A stretch of 39,092 nt of DNA from assembly GCA_903772945.1 (NCBI GenBank), contig CAICTM010001042.1, positions 1 through 39,092 on the forward strand, given 5' to 3'. Origin of the DNA: Seminavis robusta (lineage: Eukaryota; Bacillariophyta; Bacillariophyceae; Naviculales; Naviculaceae). The notes beneath the pieces are model-generated. The model worked only from the letters and a program-made list of their open reading frames with translations. It did not search any database and had not been told where the DNA came from. Positions 1-11,100 of this stretch are shown here, piece by piece. A program made the position numbers and the translations under genes. Numbering within the stretch: position 1 is the first letter of the stretch; each line of letters starts with the position of its first letter.

Positions 1-2782
1 GCGGACAGGAGATGGGGGGATCATTTCCAGCGCAGTCCGCATTAAGTACTGCACCGTTGGAAACCACACTTCGACGGCACTGACCCCTCACTCGTGTCCA
101 TGCACCCAAAGCAACAAGAGGTTACTTAACAAGCCAAGCTCGACGGCAGCGTCCCTTCCGTTGATTTCTTTGGAGCTTGATTCCTTTCATTGTCAGGCTT
201 TACCAATCTCGGTACCAATCGTGCCGCCAAAGTTTGACTCGCCAAAGTCCAGAAATTCGATACTCGATAGGCCCACAACTCCTCGGGATTGTACTACCCT
301 CCATGTCATTTCCAGCGAACAAAAACTCCCGCAAAATGTTCAGCTGACCTAGCTCGGACGGAAGGGGGCCACCAAAGTTGCTGTTGCCAAGTTTCATCCC
401 TGGAGGAGATTCAGCTGACCTATCTCGGACGGCACTGGACCACCGAGGAGAGCATTGTCATACAACCAAAGGTTTCTCAAGTCTTCCATCAGGCCAATTT
501 CAGTAGGGACGGTTCCGCTCAATCCAAGGTTCATCAGAATAAGGAGTGGAGAGAAGTAGTTTGCCGATGGTCGAGGGCAAAGTGCCACTGAATTCGTTGA
601 AGGACAGATCCAGTTGAAGAAGATTGCGTTGGTCAAAGATTTCCGATGAATTTGCCCCGTTAGCAAGTTTGAATTGACTTCAAAGATCGTGAGGTATGGC
701 CATTGCCCATACTCGTCTGGAATTTCTCCCGAGAACTGGTTGAAACTCAGTGAAAGCCTGTCATGGACACGAGACACACAAATTCCAGTTAGATTCATCA
801 TTCAGAACGGCGCAAGACAGAGCTGGTCTCAATGAAAGCACGCAATGCACTAACCACAACAAGTATTCAAGGTGCCTCAACTCGCTTGGCATTGTTCCTC
901 CAAGGTCTTGCCCCACTGATAATTTAGCAAACCGCAGTTGCGACTGTGAGCACAGACTCGATCAGGGGATATCAGTCTGAGCGGGTCCGAACGTACCAAG
1001 ATCAATCGCAATGACTCTTCTCCGAAAACCTGTGTCACACAGAATCTCTGCCCATTCACATTCATGTTTCGAGGAAAGCCATCGGATATGGGATTCCTCT
1101 CTTGGCTCATGCGTGGAAGAACCATCGTCCAGCCTCTTGTATTCATAAAAGACGCACGTATCATTTCGCCGGCAGCCGGAGGATTGCAGGATACCCATGG
1201 AGCATCCTGTGATGTCTGGTAGTAGAACAGGGCCAGAATGTATCGCTGAACCAAGTTTGTATCGTATTGCTGCAGTTGCATGGGATCGTCATACAGGATC
1301 CAATCCATGGCCATCTTGTATGGTCCCACGATATTGTTGACTACCCCGCCAACGACGCGTTCCAGTTCCATACGCACCGCCATGTCTCGTGGGGTATCCG
1401 TGGGAAACGTGGGGACGGGTGTGACGGGAGCAAACGTTGGCGCGGGGGCACTTGTTGCCGTATACGCAATCACCTCATCTGTCGTTGCCAGACACTCGCA
1501 TTCTTCGTCGTAGGCCATTTGTCCTCCAAACGAGTAGATTGTGTCGTTGTGCACCACAGCCGCAAATCGAAACCTGTGGACTGCCAAAGAGTCAATGCTC
1601 CGCCACATGGTATCCATCTCCTCCAACACGGCAACATCGTCCACGGCCACCACCAAATCACTTGGTTCGGGATCTACAAGGTCGCAAATGTCTTCCACCT
1701 GACGTTCTCCTCCCATGGCAACAACCGTGTCCTGGAGACTGACCAGGACCATGTCTGCACGCGCATCCGGTAGGTCCGCCACGCCCATCCAAGAGTCGTC
1801 CACAAGGCTGTATCGTTCCACACTGGCCAGGGGCGCACAAAAATTGTTTTCGTGTGTAAAGCCACCTCCCACATAGGCATATCCCGAGGAATGGATAATA
1901 GTACCGGCCGCATCCCCACGTGCCTCCACAAGATTTGCCAGACGAGTCACTGTGAACGCTCCAATATGTAAATTGTGCAAACTAAACACTTGCTTCAAGG
2001 CGGTATAGGTGACATCATATCCACCTGCAAAAAAGGCATGTGTGCCATTGTCCCAAAAAGCCAGATCAGACGCTGCCACGACATCCGACGAAAGCGCAAA
2101 GGAAAACCAGCTTTGGGAATTCATGTCAAACACCTGCAATACAGATTCGATAAAAGGATGAGTGAATGGAATGGGACAAAAAAAATTCCACCTCTGCTCC
2201 TAGAGAGCAAAAAGCTAGCAATCCCCTTTCTTTTGCCGCTGGCTCGGTACGAGGAGTACTTACATCTACCTGTGGAATCAGGTCATCTGCGAGTGTCCTT
2301 CCTCCCAACAATACGAGTTGATTTTTGATGGCCACAGCGGCGTGTCGATAGCGGGCTACTGGCATAGGAGGCAGACTGATGAAATCTTCGGTTAGCGGGT
2401 TAAATGCGTAGAAGGAATCGGAGATGGAACCGCACAAGAAAATCTGAAAGGTTGGGTCATGCATGTTGTTGCCATAGGGATCGTCACAACCACCTGCCAG
2501 ATAAATGAGGGCGCCATTTTCATCGCCCACCAACGTCGCCGTGTGATCCGAGATGGGTTTGGGGATCCTGACAGACAGTAGTTCTTGGCTGCTGGTGCTG
2601 CAATTGACACTACTACTACTACGACTGGTCTCGGTTGCATCGCTATTCGACTCCAAGCAATCGACTTGGAGCTTGCGTCCGTCCTTGGTGGTCCTTCTAC
2701 TACCGCTGGCAGGATTGGCCGCTGCCATGGCGGCTGCAATCACTGCCAACACACCAACACGCCATACTCCTCTTGGCTTCAT
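1..2782 (-). CDS. Secreted Kelch-repeat / leucine-rich-repeat protein, 3' end outside window, frameshifted
   Basis: The ATG at 2782 opens a signal peptide (MKPRGVWRVGVLAVIAAAMA). Exon 1 runs to 2264, a GT-AG intron occupies 2134-2263, and exon 2 starts at 2133 in frame. About six Kelch blades follow, marked by Gly doublets (LAGGC, LLGGR, FAGGY, YVGGG, AMGGE, SFGGQ). After a short Pro-Thr linker near 1400 comes the N-terminal cap usual in diatom LRR receptor-like proteins (ILALFYY, CNPPAAGE, CVFYE, WLSSKHECEW), then LRRs (LGGTMPSEL, FSGEIPDEYG, LSGTVPTEIG, GGPVPSEIG, FGGPLPSELG). A Cys cap (ADCAGNDPPISC) reaches base 1, so the gene ends just past the window. The frame changes near 1160, 960, 650, 545 and 400 and again below 330. 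One change may be an intron (about 800-875); the rest look like indels. It is either a decaying gene or a poorly polished sequence. The Kelch half is clean. Confidence 0.75.
2134..2263 (-). other. GT-AG intron in the Kelch/LRR gene
   Basis: The donor GTAAGT lies directly after codons for LIPQVD, and the acceptor TTGCAG lies before GTGTTTGAC. Removing 130 bp joins two Kelch segments in frame. Confidence 0.85.
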
Positions 2783-3565
2783 GATCGAACAGATCGATCC
2801 TTCGGCAACAAGTTTGTGCCTCGTTGTCTTGTCTCGAGAAGTGGCCTGGGAGCCGCGACAGTCTCATTTTTGTTGCCGAATTTGTTCGGAACAAGGTCTG
2901 AAAGATTTAACATTTTATTCCCACGGCATGCGCTCACATTTTCCCCTTCAAGCGAAGAAATGCAAGCAAAACGCAGGTTGGGCTCGGATAGTCCGGTCAA
3001 GGGCCAAAGTGCGGATGGCAGAGCTTTGTGACGAGCCAAGGACGAGAAGGATAGAAGTAGCGATTAGCACTCGTACCGGTATCGTTCTATGCATAAGAGG
3101 AAATTGGGGCTTCGTGATGGAAAATGCAGACAAATAGAAGATTGCTGGGTAAATGCACGCAACAAAGAGAGCTTGGGGGCAGCTCCATTTAGCCATAGCC
3201 CGCATCGCCTCGGGTGGGTACCGTAGCTAGCTAATGCTAGCGAGAACATCGTACCGGTACATGTAGAGCTTATGTACCCCAACAATAGCCACACCTCAGA
3301 GAGGCAAGCAGGAACCGCGGAACCGCACCACGACAAACAAAAGAATGCTGTTTAATGCTTTACCTCATCGCGGATTTATGATCTTGCCGCCGCTGCGATT
3401 TTGTTATATCCGCGCCATCAAGCATCGAGCCAAGAGGCAAGAGACCAGCAAACTTCAGCTTCAATAAATGCGCTCTGCCGTAAAACTCGCAACTCGAAGA
3501 TTCCTCAAGAGCTTGGGGGATGGAGAAAATCAATGCCGTCCCACACGCTTGCAGCGATGTAGCCA

Positions 3566-3748
3566 CTGTGACCACTGTTCGGTGTTCGGTGTTCGGTGAA
3601 ACTTCAAAGCATGCCAGATGCCAGCATTCATTCATCCATTCATTATTTATTTACTACTCGACTATACTCCAGTACTCGAGTAGTTATTGCAAGCCCTTTG
3701 ACGCTGTGACCTGCTGTGACAACTGTTCGGTAAAACTTCAAAGCATTC
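3566..3748. repeat. Dispersed direct repeat, two copies
   Basis: The stretch at 3566-3612 (CTGTGACCACTGTTCGG, then AAACTTCAAAGCAT) recurs at 3714-3748 (CTGTGACAACTGTTCGG, then AAACTTCAAAGCAT). The first copy has two extra TGTTCGG units inside. Origin unknown. Confidence 0.7.
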
Positions 3749-3982
3749 ACCAATGTACCGGTATGTACGCATAGCTCATACACTCATACATATACATCTG
3801 AAACAGCTGCGAAACCAATGACCTTTCCTTCTCCTTTCTGGAGAAGCTACTGTAAGCCTAGTGTACCGGTTTCAGCTGGTTGCCTGATTCAATTCCAACA
3901 ATGACCATCAATTCGACAAGCCTTTTAAGGAATACCGGTATGACTTAACTTGTGATGACTTGGGTACTCCAGTAAATGTTAA

Positions 3983-4754
3983 AATTCGCTGTCTTAATAG
4001 TACAAATATTTGCACAGTCGAAGCTTTCAAGCTCTTAAAAAGACGAAGCAAGGGCCGCGGTTGCCGCTTGCGGTTGACTTGTGATTGAGGTTCTCGCTGT
4101 ACTGCACTGTAATTCCGTGGAGTACAAACATGCACAGTCGCGCTTTCAGAGAATTCCAGAAAAAGGGCCAAAAACCAAAAGAAGAAAACAGCTTTGTAAC
4201 AATGACAATCCCTTTCCTTCGTTCAACTCATCAACTACCGGTATACGGTATCACTCCATCCCCCCATCCCCCATGCATACATACATGTAGCCCCCACGCC
4301 CCACCATACGATGTACCATTCACCATACCAGTCATCATTCATCACTCATCACTGCAGTCACTGTAGAAAGCAAGATAACAATATAAGCTACTGAGTAATA
4401 GAACACCTAATTTTAAATTTTATCTAGTGTACGGAGAATTTAGAACGACTTCGACTCCAAGACTCTCCATTGTGTGGGGCGCAGCCTCAAACCAACGGGT
4501 TCTGAGAGCTCTACCCTCTTCTGTTTTTACCTGGTAACTGGTAACACCTTCCTCTAACTAACCATGATTTTGTTTGGGTGCCGTGGTGTCACAAAAAGTG
4601 TTGATGCACCCGTCTCTGTGGTAGCCTGATTTCAGCAATAGCTTCTGAAGCTCATCTGACATCTGACCATTGAGAGAGAAGACGAACAAAGAGGATTTCT
4701 TGTGTTGACTACAGAACTTACTGTTAATTCGCTGGAGTACAAACATGCACAGTC
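3983..4754 (+). repeat. Three copies of a short dispersed motif
   Basis: The 20-base core GAGTACAAACATGCACAGTC is identical at 4120-4139 and 4735-4754, and both copies are preceded by similar AATTC sequence. A diverged copy at 3983-4029 keeps AATTCGCTGT, AGTACAAA and TGCACAGTCG. They may be remnants of a small mobile element or regulatory repeats. Confidence 0.65.
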
Positions 4755-5184
4755 AAGGCCTCATTTCCAAGAGTGGGTGGCGCTCCGTCCCGGCCTTTTA
4801 CGGACATTGGGTTCGTGGTGACCCGCTGATGAATAGCTTTTACAGCTTACTACAGTGGTTTACCCAATACCCAGTGACAGAACTATCCCGTTTTCTCTCA
4901 AGCAAAAAGACACCAACCACGACACTAGCCCTCTTGCCTCCAATATGTACCACCAACTCTGATCGATCGATCGATCTTGCCAGCCTCCAGCTAGCTAGCT
5001 AGCCCCTCCACTGCCCCCGACCTCGAGTTTCCAGTATACAGCCCATCCCAGAAATAGTCACCTCTTTAGAAACCGCCTCTACCGTCGACAACCACTAACC
5101 CGAGCAACGATTGCTTGGACAGACTGCTTAGATTACTACGCCGATATTATCCACACGTCAAGAAGGAATCCGCACAATCGAAGC

Positions 5185-8100
5185 ATGCTGCCGTTACCGA
5201 AGATCTGGTTCCTCTTTCTCGTGGGTTTACGGTCTCGCTCTTCCATGCCCTCGAGCGCTGTGGCGGCGGCCAATGTTGGAGGCACTTCTACCGGTAGCGA
5301 CGATCCCCTTTCGGGATTCCATGTTGATGCGATCGACGACGATACGGTGGACGACAGAGGCACTGCTAATAATGAGGCTTCCACCACCATAGCGGGAGAA
5401 CGACAGTTCGAAACCCAGTTGATCCTGACCCACAGAGTCCACTGTACAGATCAACACAAAAGATTGCTACCCCCAGAGTGGACTGGCACGACAGAACTAC
5501 TGCTAGTATCAGCCAAATCCAAAGATTGGATTCCAGTACAAGATATTGCCCAAATGGAATCTCTCCTATTGGATACCCTCAACCACCACCACAAAGCCAG
5601 TCAGCTTTGGCAGGAAGTACCAAGACCACCGGCCTCGAGATCGAGGCTAGTATCAGTTCATGCCCAACCTCAGGGGTTACTGAGATTACCCCCCGAACAA
5701 GAGAATCCTACAACTTCCAGGGATAAGGAAGTTGTAGTAGAGTTGGAAATGACCTACACAATTCGGGGTATCTGTGGAGGTCCCAGTTGTTCCGGGCCAG
5801 TACCCGAAGAGCACCATGACATTCTGAGGACAGCTGGTTTTCTGCCATCGAGGGGTCCCAGCCATCATCAGTCCATGCCACCTGAAACCAAGTCAGGACG
5901 AGGGCTTCGTGGCCAGGGGCAACCACTAGAAGAAGAACAACTAACGTCGTCTGAAACCAACAGTATGGGCGGCTATCAGGAATTACGCGAGGCCATGCTG
6001 CAGAGGGCGCAGCTGTTGCTTTCCAGACAACATCAACAGCACAGCGATCATGCTACGCAAAAAGGAGAATCCTGTGGCGGATATAATGATTCTTGCCTGC
6101 AGAAGAAGAAGAAGAGGTCCACATGGGATCTTCTACAAGACATCACATCCATCCGACCATCCAAGAGGACCCACAGAAACCTGCAGAATGAAGAGGACGA
6201 CCTGATTCATGTGGTTGAAGTTGTGTGTGATCCACTGGTACAGCAGCTGGAAACAGCTGTTGCCATAGATCTGTCAGGAGACTGGAGTGCTTTGATTCAA
6301 AGCAACAGGACCCTTGCCACAGCTGATGTCAATGTTACCATGACAGCTTCTGCCCTTCTTGAAGGAGCCTTTGTGGAGGCATTCAATCACATCATATTTC
6401 CTCTCTGTGACTGGCCCCATTTCCGCAAGGTCTGGGGAGCAGAACCCCAGACAGCAGCATTTGATCCCTTTGGAAATGTCACCACCGTGACTTTTGAGGT
6501 ACTGGCTGAGTGCAGGAATTGTGGATACGACACTCCTCTGTTCCACTCCTCCAATGACACAACAACCACTGGTTCTGTGTTGATACCGCTAAGCACATCA
6601 ACAGTTCGAACTCGACCATCAAGCTTGGTCCGGCAAGAGTTTGGATTGACAAATGACGGCTGTCTCTGTCCTAGACCAGATGACACTACAGAGTTCCGTG
6701 CTCCCACATTCGATGAATTCATGGAAGCTTTCATGTTGGAAGTTGCCAAGATCCAGCTTCCTCCAGTGGATGACATGGAGCTACAAGAGGTGCCATGTGC
6801 CTCAGATGTCACGGAGTTTACTACCTATGTGTACATTGACTTCCAGATGAACCGCAGCAGTGATTTTCAGACACTATCAGAGCAAGATCAAACTGTGCTG
6901 GAGAACAGCTTCAAGAGTCTCTACAACCAGCTCTCCTTCCAGTCTTGTGATCCATATTTTCGCAGTGTCTCAGAGGCACAACTGGAGCTCAACACTGACA
7001 CGGCCCTTGTTCGGCGGCGGCTGCAGCAACAGTTGGATCTCAACCTTGCCTTTGCTGGGAACTCAACAAACACTAGCAACTACAACCAGACAGGGACTGC
7101 CCCCCCTCATCATAATCCGAATCAGACATCAACCCCCCTGTTACGAGCAACAACTGGGTCTATCTTTGCAGTCACTGGCCAATGCAGAGGATGCCCAGTG
7201 ACCAGCAATGGGAATTTCTTGCTGTTCGATGACACCATCCGTCGGCGATCGCTCATGTCTGATGATAGCCATGAGAGTGCTCTCACCTTGGCTGTACTGG
7301 AACGAAATCTACAGGGTGGCAGTTCTTCATGTCTCTGCCCCCCAGAAGATCAACGGATAGAGGACCTTTCAAAGGCTGATTTTTTGAACTATTTTGACCA
7401 AGAAGTAGTCCAGTTACAGGATGATGGTGTGTTAGAAACAGTCACTGGAGTGGAAAATCTCCAAGAGGGACAAGATGTGGATTGTTCTGGAGAGGTGAGG
7501 ACCTTTACTACCACTGTCTTTGTGGACATCAGTGTAAATATTGATGAGATTGGTGAAGTGGAGAAGCTGTTATTGGAGGACACCTTTAAGACTAGCTACA
7601 ATGGGCTAGCCTTCTCTGCATGTGATTCATACTTCAGGACTGTCATTGATGCTAAGCTGGAGGAGCAAGATGCCACACCCTGGTACAATGGCCGAAGGCT
7701 TCAAGAAACATGGTTGAACTTCTCCCACCACTCCCAGAATGAGACCATTTCCAGCTGGACAACCCTGAACAGTACAACTTCCGTTTCAAATATCAATGAG
7801 TCAACATCACCACTCAGGAGCCTGGAGACCACCACTGTTTTCTCCATCACTGGACAGTGCCGTGGATGCCCTGTGGCTAGCAATGGCCATTTTGCTTTGT
7901 TCGATGACACTCTCAGAAGGAGGAGTCTCCAAGAGAGAACCACTTTGATTTCCTTGGAAGGCGGGCGCATCCTTCAAGATGATGGTGACAAATGTGTTTG
8001 CCCGGCTGGGGTTTTGCCGGGTGAGGGTGGACCTGTGTCTACGGATGACTTCCAACTTGTTTTCAATGATCAAGTGGAGAAGGAAAAGCTTGATGTCTTT

Positions 8101-11100
8101 TTGGAGGCAGTCAATGTGACGGTTGAAAATGTGATGGAAGGGCAGCAAGTGCAATGCAGTTCCGATATCACAGAATTCACTTCTTATGTGTACATTGATT
8201 TGCAGATGAATCGGAGTGGGGATTTCTGGACTCTATCAGAGGAAGATCAGCATGTGATGGAGGAGCAATTTGCCAGTCTCTACAACCAACTAGCTTTTCA
8301 GTCCTGTGATCCATACTTTCGCAACATCAAGGAGGCAAGACTAGAGCCCAACACAGACACAGCTCTGATCAGACGGAAACTGCAACAAAACTGGAATCTT
8401 GCATTTTCAAATGCCAACAGCACCTTCGCCAATACCACCGACTCTACCATGACACAACCAGAAGAATCTTTCGCTCACAGTCCCAACCAAACAGGCTTGG
8501 CGGGGGTTGTAAGGGCAACAACAGGAGCTGTGTTTGCTGTCACGGGCCAGTGTAGAGGTTGCCCAGTCAGTGACAATTCCAACTTCAGGCTCTTTGATGA
8601 CTCTTTTCGCCGAAGATCTCTCTTTTCAGTTGGCCCAGATAGGTTCCCTGGCCAGAACGCCCTTCAAAGGAATCTTCTTGGTGACTCAGACTCATGTATC
8701 TGCCCCACAGAAGGAAACCAAATTGACGATTTGTCATTGGCTGGGTTCATTGAGTACTTCAATGATCTAGTTGTCCAGCTGCGGGAGGATGGGTTGCTAG
8801 AAATTGTGTCTGGTGTTGAACAGCTCCAAGAGGGACAAGATGTGGATTGTGCAGGAGAGGTGACGACCTTTACTACTACAGTGTTTGTGGACATCAGTGT
8901 CAATCTTGATGAGATTGGTGAAGTGGAGAAGCTGCTCTTAGAGGACACCTTCAAAACTACCTACAATGGGTTGGCCTTTGCTGCATGTGATTCTTACTTC
9001 AGGACTGTCACTGATGCCAGTCTGAAAGAACAAGATGTGACTGCCTGGAACAAGGGCAGAAAGCTTCAGGAAGAGCCACTGAACACCTCCTTTCCCTTTA
9101 ATGGGCCCATCTCCAACTGGACATTACCAAACAGTTCTGTGATTCCCAACATTAATCAGTCAACATCACCACTCAGGAGCCTGGAGACCACCACAGTTTT
9201 CTCCGTCACTGGACAGTGCCGGGGGTGCCCTGTGGCTCGCAATGGCCATTTTGCTTTGTTTGATGAAACCTTTAGAAGGTCTCGGAGACTGGAGGAAGCA
9301 AATGCTAGACTGAGTTTGGAAACTGGTCGTTTTCTTCAAGGTGAGGGTGATAAGTGTGTTTGCCCAGCAGGAGTACTGCCAGGTGAGGGTGGACCAGTGT
9401 CAGCAGCAGATTTTGAAGTGGTCTTCAATGAGCAAGTGGAGAAGGAAAAGCTCGATGTATTCTTGGAAGCAGTCAATGTTACCGTAGACAATGTGATTGA
9501 AGGACATGCCGTTGAATGTGGGTCCATGCCCCAGCAGTTTACAACTGAGGTATTCTCAGATCTCAGAGTCAATCTGACAGCTCTTTCAGTGGATGAAGTG
9601 GTGGTTTTGGAAGATGAGTTTACAAAAACTTATCAAAACTTGGCTTTTGGAAACTGTGATGGGCACTTTCGTAAGTAAACTACTCAACATCTGGCCTTTG
9701 CAATTATCCAGCAGCTGATTTAAGCGCCTTTGCTGTACAGGAATGATTGAGAGTGTTCAGCTCAATGTTGGTGCATCCAAAAACATGTTCCCTGCTCGTC
9801 GGATGATGGAACTATCAAACAGTACATCCAATGAAACCTCCTTTAACATCAGTTCTGAGGCTGATTTTGCCAATGCTTCAACCACAAAGCCGACCGGAAT
9901 TGGTGCAACATTATTCTCTATTGTTGCCACTTGCAGGAACTGCGATGTGTCAGACAAAGGACACTGGAATCTTTTTGATTCTGGGACCAGGAGGGCCCTC
10001 TCCAAGGACTTCTCAAACCATGGCCATGAATTGGCAAGAAGAAAGCTGGGAGAAAATGGTACATGCATTTGCCCCATTGGAACTGAACCTGGGATTGGGC
10101 AAGGGCCAACAGCTAAAGAGTTTGAACAGGCATTTATCGAGAATGTGGAAATTCTGATTGAAGAGGGCATACTATCTTCATCTTCGGTGGCTGTCCCAGC
10201 AACAGATGTTTCAGAAGGACAGGAGGTTACATGCAGCGCTGCTGTTCAAGAATTTCGAGCTGCTGTGCATGTGGATATTGGAGTCAACCCTGCTCTGCTT
10301 TCCGCAGAAGAGATTCAAGTCTTGGAAGAGGCCTTTGAGGCTGCCTACAACAGTCTTTCATTCAGAGCGTGCGATGGATTCTTCCGTGTTGTCGCTGAGG
10401 TTGATCTTGTTGTGGATGCTGGTGTTGGCCCTGGTAGGCGTCAGCTTGAGCAAGTCTATGCTTTTGTCCAGGCCAACTCAACCAACAGCAGTCTTCACTC
10501 CAATTCTACCTTGAACACTACAGAATCTTCTGGTTCTGGTTATGGTTCTGCCCATCTCCACACAATGAACACAAGCTCCAACCAATCAGAGACAAATCCC
10601 CTTGAATCCAACACATTTGCCTTGTTTTTGATCAGAGGAAGATGTCGAAATTGCCCACTCTCTATCAATGCGGTATTCAACCTGTTTAACAGTACGGGTG
10701 GTCAGCAAACTCAGCGAAGAGCAACATCAGTGCACAGGAGAGACTCATTGTGGAGAAGGAGTCTGGAAGCAAACATGAATACATGTATTTGCCCTCAGGG
10801 TTTGGAGCCTGGGGTGGAGCCAGCTGTCACAGTTGAAGAATTCATTGAAGAGTTCATTGGTCAGATCAATGATGCCAAGATTGATGGTGCAGTCATTTCA
10901 GTGGAAGACATCCTAACCATTATTGAACTGTCTTCCTGGGATGGGAGGACAACAACACTGGATGACTTTACCCTGCCTCCAGTGGTGCCAACAACCCAAG
11001 AGCCAACAGTGGCAGTCAGCATGACACCAGGCCAAACTCCCCAGCCATCACCAGAGCAGTCTCTCAATCCAGGCAGTGAAGCACCTCCAGGAATTGCCAG

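Larger units (their letters stand above)
2783..5184. other. Intergenic region between divergent genes (Kelch/LRR and gene A)
   Basis: No convincing gene: all frames are short and lack recognisable motifs. It holds the upstream regions of two divergent genes. Notable contents are five TACCGGTA palindromes between 3074 and 4243, a repeated motif near 3566 and 3714, and three related copies of a motif ending in GCACAGTC near 4000, 4119 and 4734. Confidence 0.7.
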
